NCBI RefSeq assembly: GCF_009766105.1
Contig: NZ_LMUH01000026.1
Span: forward strand, 833,489-897,488
Length of the DNA stretch: 64,000 nucleotides
Direction of reading: 5' to 3'
Source of the DNA: Granulicella sp. S156
Lineage (GTDB): Bacteria > Acidobacteriota > Terriglobia > Terriglobales > Acidobacteriaceae
The notes under the pieces were generated by a model. It was not told the DNA's origin and did no database searches. It worked only from the letters and a program-made list of their open reading frames with translations. How positions within the stretch are numbered: the first letter of the stretch is position 1; each line of letters starts with the position of its first letter. Positions 8,137-17,204 of the stretch are shown piece after piece. The position numbers and the translations under genes were made by a program.

Positions 8137-9831
8137 ATGGTTCGTAAAGCTCTGGCTCTTGTCATGTCCGCCACGATTGTTATGAGCGGCTGCAACTCCG
8201 CTCTCACCACGGTGCCCCCGCCGACTACAACGACGGTGACGCCCACCACCAGTGCCAAGGTCATCAAGCATGTGGTGGTGATCTTCGATGAGAACATCTC
8301 GTTCGACCACTACTTCGGCACCTATCCCAATGCCGCGAACCTGTCGACCGACAGCACCAAGTTCACACCGGCCAGCACGACCCCGACCAACATCTCCAAC
8401 TACGTCACGAGTCCGGCTCTGTTGACCGCGAACCCCAATCTCAACGCAGCCAATGGGGCAGGGGCCACCAATCCCTTCCGGCTGAGCGCTGCCCAGGCCG
8501 GCACAGGCGATCAGGACCACAGCTATGGTCCCGAGCAGTTGGCCTTCGACAACAGCAAGATGGATCTCTTTCCGGCCTCAGTCGGTACACCGGATGGATC
8601 GGCCCTGACCGCTGCCACTGGCGGCGCCGCCATCACCGACACCACCGGTCTTACGATGGGCTACTACGACGGCAACACCGTCACCGCGATGTGGAACTAC
8701 GCGCAGCACTATGCGCTAAACGACCATTCCTTCGGCAGCACCTTCGGCGCATCCACGCAGGGAGCCATCAATCTTGTCTCCGGCCAGACCAACGGCGTCG
8801 CCTCTTACACTTCGGGGGCTACTTCCGGCGTCGTGGCTGACGGCCAGGGTGGATACACTCTCGTCAATGACGAAGACCCCACCGGCGATGTTTGCTCTTC
8901 CACCAGTGCCAGCGTCCAGATGAACGCTGCAGGCGGCAAGAACATCAACATTGGTGACCTGCTCAACACTGCCGGCGTGACCTGGGGCTTCTTCGAAGGC
9001 GGCTTCAATCTCTCTGTCACCAACCCCGGCACTGGCACCAACCCTAGCACCACGGGGTGCAACCGCAGCACAGCCGCTGTCAATATTCCTGGGAACCCGC
9101 TCAAGGCCGATTACATTCCTCACCACGAGCCCTTCCAGTACTACGCCAGCACCGCGAATCCTCTGCACCTGCGCCCCACCTCCACCGCTGCCATCGGCAC
9201 CACGGATCAGGCCAACCATCAGTACGACACGATTGATTTCACAAATGCTCTTGCCGCCGGCAATCTGCCTGCCGTCAGCTTCCTGAAGGCTCCTGGCTAT
9301 CAGGACGGTCACGCGGGATACTCCGACCCGCTCGACGAACAGACCTGGCTGGTCACCACGATCAACTCCATCGAGGAGTCGTCGTTCTGGTCCAGCACCG
9401 CGATCATCATCGCCTATGACGACTCCGACGGCTGGTACGACCATCTGACGGACATCGTGAACGGCTCTGCCACCACCGCCGACGCGCTCAACGGTACCGG
9501 CCTCTGCCTCAGCAGCACTACTCTGTCCGGCCCCGACTCCAACGGTAAGCCGGTACAGGGCCGTTGTGGCCATGGTCCCCGTCTGCCTCTGCTGGTCATC
9601 TCTCCCTGGGCGAACAAGAACTACATCGACAACACCCCCACCGACCAGGCTTCCATCACCCGCTTCATCGAGGACACCTTCCTTTCGGGCCAGCGTCTTC
9701 CTACCGGTTCGTTCGATGCCACCGCCGGGACTCTGAACAGCATGTTCAACTTCCAGAATGGCGCGGTCGTCCCCAACCCCAATGTTGTGAAGCTCGACCC
9801 CACTACCGGAGCTGTAACCAGCGGCAACTAA
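8137..9831 (+). CDS. secreted phosphoesterase (phospholipase C / acid phosphatase AcpA superfamily), lipoprotein
   Basis: A 564-residue lipoprotein; the lipobox MSGC puts the acylated Cys at residue 19. The alkaline-phosphatase-like fold of PF04185 is shown by HVVVIFDENISFDHYFGTYP at about 46-64, which holds the metal-binding Glu-Asn and the catalytic region. Near the C-terminus are AYDDSDGWYDH and GRCGHGPRLPLLVISPWA. The family hydrolyses phospholipids or phosphomonoesters outside the cell. Ser/Thr/Pro-rich linker residues follow the lipobox. The start is ATG at 8137 with GAGG ten bases upstream; a TTG 54 bases earlier is in frame but would bury the signal peptide. A strong terminator follows. 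Context makes it the phosphate-releasing enzyme of the Pho island. Confidence 0.88.
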   Translation: MVRKALALVMSATIVMSGCNSALTTVPPPTTTTVTPTTSAKVIKHVVVIFDENISFDHYFGTYPNAANLSTDSTKFTPASTTPTNISNYVTSPALLTANPNLNAANGAGATNPFRLSAAQAGTGDQDHSYGPEQLAFDNSKMDLFPASVGTPDGSALTAATGGAAITDTTGLTMGYYDGNTVTAMWNYAQHYALNDHSFGSTFGASTQGAINLVSGQTNGVASYTSGATSGVVADGQGGYTLVNDEDPTGDVCSSTSASVQMNAAGGKNINIGDLLNTAGVTWGFFEGGFNLSVTNPGTGTNPSTTGCNRSTAAVNIPGNPLKADYIPHHEPFQYYASTANPLHLRPTSTAAIGTTDQANHQYDTIDFTNALAAGNLPAVSFLKAPGYQDGHAGYSDPLDEQTWLVTTINSIEESSFWSSTAIIIAYDDSDGWYDHLTDIVNGSATTADALNGTGLCLSSTTLSGPDSNGKPVQGRCGHGPRLPLLVISPWANKNYIDNTPTDQASITRFIEDTFLSGQRLPTGSFDATAGTLNSMFNFQNGAVVPNPNVVKLDPTTGAVTSGN

Positions 9832-9871
9832 GGCAGCCGTTTACACGTTCGTCATCTCAACGCTCTACCCT

Positions 9872-9916
9872 AGATCACGTACTCTTGAAACCTCAGGAGT
9901 ACGTGATCTTTTTTTT
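9872..9916 (+). terminator. Rho-independent terminator after the phosphoesterase gene
   Basis: A perfect 13-bp stem (AGATCACGTACTC / GAGTACGTGATCT) with a 12-base loop is followed by eight T residues. It separates the phosphoesterase from the multicopper oxidase, which starts 22 bases after the T-run. Confidence 0.93.
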
Positions 9917-9937
9917 CGTACACCGTTCGGAGCCCTA

Positions 9938-11569
9938 TTGCCCCTGACCCGCCGCAGCTTTCTTCAGCAGGCCTCTGCCTTCTCGCTCCTCCCAGCCGCT
10001 CTTCCTGCCTCCGCGCAACAGACGATGACGATGATGCACGACCACGGCCCAATGTCTCAGACCGCGTCCGCCAATCCGACGCAGCAGCCGCCTGTGCCTA
10101 TGCTGCATTCGCTCGAGCTCACGCCTTTTGTGGACCCGCTTCAGTTGCCTGAACGGATTCAACCGGCCCACCACAGCCACAAGCTCCGCATCGCCATGCG
10201 CGAGGTTCACGCCAAGGTCCATCGCGATGTGCCAGCGACTCGTTTCTGGAGCTACGGCGACGGCGTTCTTGCACCGGTCATCGAGGCCCGCGCCAACCAG
10301 CCCCTTGAGATCGAGTGGGTCAACGAGCTCCCTGCTCACCACTTCCTGCCCATCGACTTCAGCCTCCATGGCTGCGGCAAGGAGCTCCCAGAGGTTCGGG
10401 CAGTCGTCCACGTCCACGGTGCACGTGTGCCGACCAAGGACGATGGCTATCCCACGGACTGGTACGCCCCAGGCTCCAGCCGTACCTGCCACTATCCCAT
10501 GAAGCAGGACTCGGCCACCCTCTGGTATCACGATCACGCGATGGGGCTCAATCGGCTCAACATGTACGCCGGGCTCTTCGGGCTGTTTCTGGTCCGCGAT
10601 GAAGCGGAAGATAACCTCAACCTGCCCTCCGGCAAGTACGAAGTCCCACTGCTTCTCTACGACCGCGACTTCACTACCGACGGGCAGCTCTTCTATCCCA
10701 CCTCCGGCGACCCCGAACATCCCTGGGTGCCGGAGTTCTATGCCGACGGCATCCTGGTCAATGGCAAGATCCGTCCTTTCTTCGAGGTCGAACCGCGCCT
10801 CTATCGCTTCCGTGTGCTCAACGGCGCGAATAGCCGCTTCTTCAGTCTTTCGCTCTCGCACCAGAAGCCCTTTCACCAGATTGGCTCCGATCAGGGACTG
10901 CTTCCCAGCGCCGTGCAACTCACCAGCGTGCTCCTTGCCCCTGCCGAGCGCGCGGATCTGCTCATCGACTTCTCTCAGCTAGCCGGGCAGAACGTCCACC
11001 TGGTTAATGGCGCTTTCGAGATTCTGCAGTTCCGCGTTGCCTCCGGCGCCGTTGCTTCTTCTGCTCGCAACGGGAAGAGTTCCATCCCGGCTACGCTGCG
11101 GCCCGTCCCGAGAATTCCTGAGTCCGACGCCACCGTCACCCGCACCATCACGCTGAATGAGTATCAGGACAAGATTGGCAACCCGATGGTCATGCTGCTC
11201 AACCGCAAGCGCTGGCATGATCCTGTTACCGAGCAACCGCGGCTTAACTCGACGGAGATATGGGAGTTCGTCAACCTGACCGAAGACGTTCATCCCATGC
11301 ACCTGCATCTCGTCCGGTTTCAGCTTCTGGACCGCCGCACGTTCGATGTCTTTGCCTATCAGATGCGCAAACAACTACGGTTCCTGGCACCCGCCATTCC
11401 GCCGGAATCTAACGAACTTGGATGGAAGGATACGATTCAGTGCCCTCCGGGTCTCATCACCCGGATCATCGTCCACTTCGACGGCTACGCAGGCAAGTAC
11501 CTCTACCACTGCCACATCCTCGAACATGAGTCCAACGACATGATGCGGCCGTTCGAGGTTGTGGCGTAA
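9938..11569 (+). CDS. multicopper oxidase (CotA/bilirubin-oxidase type), Tat-exported
   Basis: A 543-residue three-cupredoxin oxidase. The Tat signal reads RRSFLQQASAFSLLPAALPASAQ. The N-terminus of the mature protein is Met/His-rich (MTMMHDHGPM). The copper motifs are complete: HVHG at 158-161, WYHDH at 196-200, HPMHLH near residue 450, and YHCHILEHESNDMM near the end, which supplies the type-1 copper His, Cys and axial Met. Such enzymes oxidise phenols, bilirubin or metal ions with O2. The start is TTG at 9938, with GGAG six bases upstream; no ATG precedes the Tat motif. It lies between the phosphoesterase and phoR, but a phosphate role is not implied. Confidence 0.9.
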   Translation: MPLTRRSFLQQASAFSLLPAALPASAQQTMTMMHDHGPMSQTASANPTQQPPVPMLHSLELTPFVDPLQLPERIQPAHHSHKLRIAMREVHAKVHRDVPATRFWSYGDGVLAPVIEARANQPLEIEWVNELPAHHFLPIDFSLHGCGKELPEVRAVVHVHGARVPTKDDGYPTDWYAPGSSRTCHYPMKQDSATLWYHDHAMGLNRLNMYAGLFGLFLVRDEAEDNLNLPSGKYEVPLLLYDRDFTTDGQLFYPTSGDPEHPWVPEFYADGILVNGKIRPFFEVEPRLYRFRVLNGANSRFFSLSLSHQKPFHQIGSDQGLLPSAVQLTSVLLAPAERADLLIDFSQLAGQNVHLVNGAFEILQFRVASGAVASSARNGKSSIPATLRPVPRIPESDATVTRTITLNEYQDKIGNPMVMLLNRKRWHDPVTEQPRLNSTEIWEFVNLTEDVHPMHLHLVRFQLLDRRTFDVFAYQMRKQLRFLAPAIPPESNELGWKDTIQCPPGLITRIIVHFDGYAGKYLYHCHILEHESNDMMRPFEVVA

Positions 11570-11672
11570 AAGCTTTGACGCAAAGTTCGCAAAGGAGAAG
11601 CGCAAAGTTTCGCGACGATATTCGTGGCGAAACTTTGCTCCCTTAGCAGACTTTGCGTCAAGCCTTTTGTTG
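11570..11672. repeat. extragenic inverted repeat between multicopper oxidase and phoR
   Basis: Two long imperfectly complementary arms. One begins TTGACGCAAAGTTCGCAAAGG and the other ends CAGACTTTGCGTCAA; an inner pair is GCAAAGTTTCGC / GCGAAACTTTGC around the centre near 11620. It lies between convergent genes and may serve as a bidirectional terminator. It belongs to a family also seen at 34957, 42176 and 55772. Confidence 0.8.
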
Positions 11673-11697
11673 TTGCTTGTTCTTTTCCGGTGCGGCT

Positions 11698-13092
11698 CTA
11701 GTTGTGTGAGGCCTTTTCTTCGGCGGGCAATGTGTTCTCGCGCGCTGGAGCCTGAGGGAGTGTGAAACAGAATCGGCTGCCACGGCCGAGCTCGCTCTCT
11801 ACCCAGATAGAACCGCCATGGAACTCCACCAGGTGTTTTGCGATCGACAGCCCCAATCCTGTGCCGCCTGACTCGCGCGAACGCGCCTTGTCCGCCCGGT
11901 AGAAGCGCTCGAAGATGCGGTCACGGTGCTCCGAAGCGATGCCCGTGCCGAAGTCGCGTACGCTGAACTTCACCATCGCCGGAGGCCCGGCTATGCTCTC
12001 GGCAGCCATCACCACCAGCGATCCATGCGTACCGCGACCATAGTTCAAGGCGTTCTCAATCAAGTTGCTCAACACCTGCATCATGGCATCCGTATCGGCC
12101 ATGACCTCGGTGTCGACCATGGCGGCTATCTCCAACCGCGCATCATCTTTCAGCAGACCACTCGCGGCGCCGACCGCCTCCTGTAGCAGAGTCGATACCC
12201 GTGTCGGGACAGGATTCATCTTCTGCTCGCCGGAATCGACCTTGGCCATGACCAGCAGATCTTCGGTGAGCCGTCCCATGCGTTGCGCGTTCTTGAGGAT
12301 CGCGTCGAAGAACTCCCGCGTCTGCGCCGGCATTTCGGCATCCCCATGAGCGTCGTCGATCAGCAGCTCCACGTAGCCCATGATGGAGGTCAGCGGCGTT
12401 CGCAACTCATGCGAGACGTTGGCTACAAACTCTTTCTGGGTGCGCTCCATCTGCTCCAGGCGAGTGATATCGCGCAGGACCACGACAGCGCCACCCTCGG
12501 CAATGGGCGCTGCACTGACGGCGTAGGTACGGCCCGTGTTGAAGCCCACGGCCTCCCGTTCAGCCACCGTGCGTTCTTCCAGGGCGATGCGTACGCAGGC
12601 CAGCACCTCCGGCTCGCGAATTGTCTGAACCAGGGCTTGCCCTATCCGTACCGAACCCGAAGAGGAAGACATGAGCTTCCGCATCGGCTCATTGGTCCAG
12701 GAGATTCTTCCGGCCGCATCGACTGCGACGACGAGATCCTGCATGGAGTCGAGCAACACTTCGAGTTTGCGCTGTCCCTCGGCGGTGGTTTCAAACAGGC
12801 GCGTCTGCTGAGCAGCTTCCGCGTCCAGTGCCGCAGCCAACTCTTCGAACTCCTCGAAGGGCAGCTCGGCATGCGGTGTTCTGATGTCAGGCTTGAGCGT
12901 ACGCAGACCACGCTCCACCGCGCGGGAGACCGCCCAGGCCACCCATGAGGCCGCAGCCAGCGCTATGGGCACAAGGATCCACGCACCCCATCGCGGCAGC
13001 AGCAGCGCTGCCACCGCCACGACGGCGACAGCCAACGCTGTGCGCAGCCACAGGGACAGCCATAGATTCCGTTTCATGACAGGGGTTCCCAT
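11698..13092 (-). CDS. phoR: phosphate-regulon sensor histidine kinase PhoR
   Basis: A membrane histidine kinase of about 464 residues. Two hydrophobic segments occupy about 18-55, then a short HAMP-like linker, a PAS domain (about 105-205), HisKA with the phospho-acceptor in [15 protein letters not shown] (His228), and HATPase with [16 protein letters not shown] and GGTGLGLSI. PhoR phosphorylates PhoB when phosphate is low. It follows phoB with a 29-base gap in the same direction. The start is ambiguous: ATG 13092, ATG 13077 or a TTG at 13110. Confidence 0.93.
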   Translation of the reverse strand: MGTPVMKRNLWLSLWLRTALAVAVVAVAALLLPRWGAWILVPIALAAASWVAWAVSRAVERGLRTLKPDIRTPHAELPFEEFEELAAALDAEAAQQTRLFETTAEGQRKLEVLLDSMQDLVVAVDAAGRISWTNEPMRKLMSSSSGSVRIGQALVQTIREPEVLACVRIALEERTVAEREAVGFNTGRTYAVSAAPIAEGGAVVVLRDITRLEQMERTQKEFVANVSHELRTPLTSIMGYVELLIDDAHGDAEMPAQTREFFDAILKNAQRMGRLTEDLLVMAKVDSGEQKMNPVPTRVSTLLQEAVGAASGLLKDDARLEIAAMVDTEVMADTDAMMQVLSNLIENALNYGRGTHGSLVVMAAESIAGPPAMVKFSVRDFGTGIASEHRDRIFERFYRADKARSRESGGTGLGLSIAKHLVEFHGGSIWVESELGRGSRFCFTLPQAPARENTLPAEEKASHN

Positions 13093-13121
13093 AGGTTTCC
13101 GACGGCCCAAATCCAGCGAGG

Positions 13122-13838
13122 CTACTGTGCCTCGCGGGTTTTGGGAATCTCGAAGCGATACCCTGCTCCGCGCATCGTCTTCAGGTAGCGTGGCGTCTCG
13201 GGATCGGCTTCCACCTTCTCGCGAATCCGGCGCACATACACATCCACGCTGCGCGGCGTGACAAACCGCGCATCACCCCACACCGCATCCAGCAATTGGT
13301 CTCTGCTGAACACCCGTGCCGGATGCCGCGCGAGATAGTCCAGCAACCGAAACTCGGTGGCCGTGGTCGGGACGAGTTCGCCCTTCACACGCAACTGCAT
13401 CGCACTGCCGTCGATCTCGATCTCCTCGATCTTAACCACGGAAAGCGGACCAGGCGCTTCGGAAGGCTCAAAGCGGCGGAGCACCGCACGCACACGCGCT
13501 ATAAGCTCGCGCGTACCGAACGGCTTGGTGATGTAATCGTCGGCACCCAACTCCAGGCCGTGCACGCGATCGTTCTCCGAAGCGCGCGCTGTAAGAAAGA
13601 TGACCGGCACGCTGCTCAAGGTCGGATGCTGACGCAGACGGCGGCAAAGATCCATACCATCGCCGCCAGGCACCATGATGTCCAACAGAAACAGAGCAGG
13701 GCGCGAACGTTCCGCATCCTGCACGATGGAGCCGATGGCAGCGTATGGCTTGGCGATAAAGCCCGCACGCTCCAGTTGATACTGCACCAGTCTGCTAATG
13801 TCAGCATCGTCTTCCAAGACGAAGACAGTTTGGCTCAC
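13122..13838 (-). CDS. phoB: phosphate-regulon response regulator PhoB
   Basis: A 238-residue OmpR/PhoB-class regulator. The receiver domain has acidic DD at 10-11, phospho-acceptor Asp53 in [13 protein letters not shown], Thr in FLTARA and Lys in ITKPFG. A winged-helix DNA-binding domain ends with [14 protein letters not shown] and [10 protein letters not shown]. It would activate the pst, porin and phosphoesterase promoters in this window. The start is GTG at 13838, with AAGGAG seven bases upstream; phoR follows in the same operon. Confidence 0.93.
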   Translation of the reverse strand: MSQTVFVLEDDADISRLVQYQLERAGFIAKPYAAIGSIVQDAERSRPALFLLDIMVPGGDGMDLCRRLRQHPTLSSVPVIFLTARASENDRVHGLELGADDYITKPFGTRELIARVRAVLRRFEPSEAPGPLSVVKIEEIEIDGSAMQLRVKGELVPTTATEFRLLDYLARHPARVFSRDQLLDAVWGDARFVTPRSVDVYVRRIREKVEADPETPRYLKTMRGAGYRFEIPKTREAQ

Positions 13839-14331
13839 AAATTCTCCTTAACCGCGGTGAAACACACAGCACGGTCGCCGTTGAGTTTACTCTGCCGGGA
13901 AACCTTAATTGCTACAGAATGGTAAATCTTGACGAATAGAAGGAGATACGCCCTGGAACTGGCGCTTTTTGTGAATGAGAGATGAAAGATGGATAAAGCA
14001 GGTTGGTTGGGCTTTTGATTTTTGAGGGGAACGGACATTTTCTTTTAATGCAGAGGTCGCTGCGGTTTCGCAGAGGCCGCAGTGGACCACCTACACGTGA
14101 ATCACCCCAGAACTGTCATCTCGACCGGAGCATGATGGTTTTATCGTCATGCGGAGTGGAGAGACCTCAGCATTTTGCTCATGGCGGCAACGCTGCTTCG
14201 AGCAAAATGCTGAGGTCTCTCCACTCCGGCGGCAAAAAGCGCCGCCTTCGGTCGAGATGACAGATTTGGGGTAGTACGTCTTTGTGGTGGTACGTCCTTA
14301 CGAAGGCTTCGATACGTTGTCGCTAAAAGAC
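13839..14331. other. 493-base gene-free region between phoB and the desulfurase gene
   Basis: The part next to phoB (13839-14040) is AT-rich and should hold the phoB promoter. The rest is repeats: a GCAGAGGTCGC / GCAGAGGCCGC segment near 14050-14085, then the large nested palindrome at 14113-14263, which ends about 70 bases beyond the desulfurase stop codon. I see no gene here. Confidence 0.7.
14113..14263. repeat. large nested perfect inverted repeat
   Basis: The inner arms are 29 bp each (14152-14180 and 14200-14228) and perfectly complementary; the core sequence includes GAGACCTCAGCATTTTGCTC. The outer arms are 14 bp each (14113-14126 and 14250-14263, CTGTCATCTCGACC), also perfect. A smaller hairpin, GGCGGC-aaaaa-GCGCCGCC, lies inside the right half. 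It sits just downstream of the encapsulin-cargo operon and could end its transcript. The perfect arms suggest recent arrival or continued correction. Confidence 0.9.
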
Positions 14332-16239
14332 CTATGCCTGTAGCTGCTTCAAGCGCCGCAGGGCTGCGATCATCGCGTCGATGTCCTCGTAGTTGTTGTA
14401 GAGAGCGAGGGATGGCCGGACCGTGGTCTCCTGCCCGAAGCGGCGCAGCGTGGGCTGGGCGCAGTGATGGCCGGAGCGTACGGCGATGCCCTCGCGGTTG
14501 AGCGCCGCGCCGACGTCCTCTGTCTTGTAGCCCTCGAGCACGAAGGACAACACGCCAGCCTTCTCCTTCGCGGTGCCGATGATGCAAAGGCCGGGAATCT
14601 TCTGCATCTCCTGTGTTGCGTAGACGAGCAGGTCGTGCTCGTGGCGGGCGATGTTCTCCATGCCGATCTGGTCGAGATAGGCGATGGCTGCGCCGAGACC
14701 GACCGCATCCGCGATGTTGCCGGTGCCGGCCTCAAAGCGCATGGGCGGGGCGTGATAGAGGGTCTTCTCGAAGGTGACGTCAACGATCATGTTGCCGCCG
14801 CCCTGCCAGGGAGGTGTTTCGGCGAGCACGTCCGGCTTGCCGTAGAGCACGCCGATGCCGGTAGGCGCGAAGACCTTGTGGCCGGAGAAGACGTAGAAGT
14901 CGCAGTCCAGCGCCTGCACGTCGATACGCAGGTGGGAGACGGCCTGTGCGCCGTCGACCAGGACGCGTGCTCCGTAACGGTGCGCCATCTGGACCATCTG
15001 CTGGGCTGGGGTGATGGTGCCGAGTGCGTTCGAGACCTGTGTGAACGAGACGAGTTTGGTGCGCGGGTTGAGCAGCTTCTCGTATTCGTCGAGGAGAATC
15101 TGGCCGGTGTCGTCGACGGGAATGACGCGGAGTTTGGCGCCCTTTTCCGCGCAGAGCATCTGCCACGGAACGATGTTGGCGTGGTGCTCGATCCAGCTGA
15201 TGACGATCTCGTCGTCCTTCTGGATGTGGCGGCGTCCCCAGCTTTGCGCAACGAGGTTGATGGCTTCTGTTGCTCCGCGAACGAAGACTATCTCTTTGGT
15301 GGAGGTCGCGTTTAAAAAGGAGGCGACCTTTTGGCGAGCGTCTTCGTAGGCGTCGGTGGCGCGGGCGGCGAGTTCGTGCGCGGCCCTATGGATATTGGAG
15401 TTTTCGTGCTCGTAGAAGTAGGAGAGCCGGTCGATGACGGCCTGCGGCTTCTGTGTCGTCGCTGCGTTGTCCAGCCAGATGAGCGGCTTGCCGTTGACCT
15501 TTTCGTTCAGGATCGGGAAGTCGCGGCGGATGGAGGTTACGTCGAACTGGCGGCGTACCGACGAGAGATCCGGCGATACGGTAGGCTCGAAGGTCTGGGC
15601 TTGTTGGGGAGCGCTCGGCGAAAACGGAGCCGAAGGGACAGGCTGAGAGAGTGCTCCGGCGTGTTCCAGGAAGTAGAGCGGAGAGCCCAGACTTAAAGCG
15701 GATTTGGCGAGGTCGTCGTTGGCCAGAGCGGGTAACGACGGGATGTTCGGCAAGGAGGCTTCGAAATTTGGGAAGGCCAGTTCGAAGTCCGGCAAGGGCA
15801 GGCTGAAGGGGGATGTGTACCCTGTTGGACTTTGCCGTAAAGCGTCTTGTTTTGGGGTAGAGGCAGGTATGTCGTATGACGATATAGTTGGGCTTACGGA
15901 GAGGGCGGAGACTTCCGTTGGCAGGCCGGAGCCGGAGAGGCGAGCGAGGTCGGCTTCGTTGGGAACCTTGTCCAGGGATGGCAGCGCGGGCAGAGACGGC
16001 GCGGGGGCGCCGAATTGGGGCAGGTGCGACTCCGACAGCGGCAGGGCCGAGGAGAAGGCGGCGGGAGATTGGAGGTACGTTCCTACATTCTCCGGTCCTG
16101 AAGGCTGGTTGGGTAGAGCGCGGAAGAAGGAGTTCGCCATCTGGGTGAGCGTGGCTACGTCCGGCAGGCCGGGGTTTCCCCCAGCCGCTGCCGAAGGGAG
16201 CGCTGTCTCAGCCGATGGAAGCTGATCACTTGTACTCAT
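14332..16239 (-). CDS. SufS-type cysteine desulfurase with N-terminal encapsulin cargo-loading region
   Basis: A 635-residue protein in two parts. Residues 1 to about 230 are low-complexity, rich in Pro, Ser, Ala and Leu, and predicted disordered. They contain two similar blocks, APSLPALPSLDKVPNEADLARL (79-101, split) and ASLPNIPSLPALANDDLAKSA (161-181), and further LP motifs. Residues 233-635 are a complete SufS/CsdA class-V aminotransferase with PLP lysine K455 in FSGHKVFAPTG and catalytic Cys593 in RSGHHCAQPT. The family takes sulfur from cysteine to make a persulfide and alanine. The start overlaps the end of the encapsulin gene by 14 bases. The long N-terminal extension next to a Family 2A shell gene identifies it as the packaged cargo enzyme; this matches known desulfurase encapsulins. 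Confidence 0.95.
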   Translation of the reverse strand: MSTSDQLPSAETALPSAAAGGNPGLPDVATLTQMANSFFRALPNQPSGPENVGTYLQSPAAFSSALPLSESHLPQFGAPAPSLPALPSLDKVPNEADLARLSGSGLPTEVSALSVSPTISSYDIPASTPKQDALRQSPTGYTSPFSLPLPDFELAFPNFEASLPNIPSLPALANDDLAKSALSLGSPLYFLEHAGALSQPVPSAPFSPSAPQQAQTFEPTVSPDLSSVRRQFDVTSIRRDFPILNEKVNGKPLIWLDNAATTQKPQAVIDRLSYFYEHENSNIHRAAHELAARATDAYEDARQKVASFLNATSTKEIVFVRGATEAINLVAQSWGRRHIQKDDEIVISWIEHHANIVPWQMLCAEKGAKLRVIPVDDTGQILLDEYEKLLNPRTKLVSFTQVSNALGTITPAQQMVQMAHRYGARVLVDGAQAVSHLRIDVQALDCDFYVFSGHKVFAPTGIGVLYGKPDVLAETPPWQGGGNMIVDVTFEKTLYHAPPMRFEAGTGNIADAVGLGAAIAYLDQIGMENIARHEHDLLVYATQEMQKIPGLCIIGTAKEKAGVLSFVLEGYKTEDVGAALNREGIAVRSGHHCAQPTLRRFGQETTVRPSLALYNNYEDIDAMIAALRRLKQLQA

Positions 16240-17176
16240 GGTAGTGGCCGACCTCTACGTTTTCGAGCACACCGAGAGCGTCTTCCGTCAGCACCGCGGC
16301 CGAGCAGTAGAGCGAGACGAGGTACGAGGCGATGGAGTTGCGGTCGATACCCATGAAGCGCACCGAGAGCCCGGGGGTCTGTTCGCCGGGGAGCCCAGGC
16401 TGGAAGAGACCGACGACGCCCTGGCGCTTCTCGCCGGTGCGGAGGAGCAGGATGTTGCTCTTCCCTGCCTCGTCGACGGTGAGCTTGTCCGACGGAATGA
16501 TCGGAACGCCGCGCCAGGTGAGGAAGGGCGAGCCGAAGATGGTGGCGGTCGGCGGAGGAACGCCGCGGCGGGTGCACTCGCGCCCGAAGGCGGCGATGGA
16601 GCGGGGGTGCGCGAGGAAGAACGCAGGCTCTTTCCAGACCTTGGCCAGCAGCTCGTCCAGATCGTCGGGAGTGGGCGCAGTCTTGCGGGGCTTTACGCGG
16701 AACTCTGGAGCGATGTTGTGGAGCAGGCCGTAGTCGGCGTTGTTGATGAGCTCGAACTCCTGGCGCTCCTTGACCTTCTCGACAGTCAGGCGAAGCTGCT
16801 CGCGGATCTGGTCGTGGGGATGGCTGTAGAGGTCGGAGACGCGGGTGTGGACATCTACGATGGTGGAGATGGCGCTGAGCGTGTACTCGCGCGGCTTTTC
16901 GACGTAGTCGACAAAGGTCTCGGGGAGCTTGCGCTCGTCGCGCGAGCCGCAGACGACTTCGATCTCTTTTTCGTTGACCGAGTTGACCCGGTAGGTGCCG
17001 GACTCGACTGGAACCCAGGAGAGAAGCTGAACGAGCCAGCGCGGGGTGATGGCCGCGAGTTGAGGTGCGGTCTTTGTCGTGTTGGCTAACTGGCGTGCTG
17101 CTGAATCACCAAGGGCTCTGCGGTTTGCTTCGTTTGTGGCCACGGACTTGCTCCTTAAAATTCCTTGCCCGGCCAT
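16226..17176 (-). CDS. Family 2A encapsulin shell protein (SrpI-like)
   Basis: A 316-residue HK97-fold shell protein related to cyanobacterial SrpI. Typical segments are ALGDSAARQLANTTKTAPQ and ITPRWLVQLLSWVPVESGTYRVN near the N-terminus, then a middle E-loop/P-domain region and VRFMGIDRNSIASYLVSLYC near the C-terminus. No cyclic-nucleotide-binding insert is present, which makes it 2A rather than 2B. Many copies assemble into an icosahedral compartment around the desulfurase encoded immediately downstream. The frame is open further upstream, but ATG at 17176 (MAGQGILRSKSV) gives the family N-terminus; the extra upstream codons are repeat DNA. No strong ribosome site is visible before this ATG. 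Confidence 0.94.
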   Translation of the reverse strand: MAGQGILRSKSVATNEANRRALGDSAARQLANTTKTAPQLAAITPRWLVQLLSWVPVESGTYRVNSVNEKEIEVVCGSRDERKLPETFVDYVEKPREYTLSAISTIVDVHTRVSDLYSHPHDQIREQLRLTVEKVKERQEFELINNADYGLLHNIAPEFRVKPRKTAPTPDDLDELLAKVWKEPAFFLAHPRSIAAFGRECTRRGVPPPTATIFGSPFLTWRGVPIIPSDKLTVDEAGKSNILLLRTGEKRQGVVGLFQPGLPGEQTPGLSVRFMGIDRNSIASYLVSLYCSAAVLTEDALGVLENVEVGHYHEYK

Positions 17177-17204
17177 TATAGGGTCGGCGGAACGGTGGAT
17201 TGTG

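Noticed and set aside
9935-10918. 327-codon minus-strand frame
   Set aside because: Antisense to the multicopper oxidase, whose copper motifs are on the plus strand.
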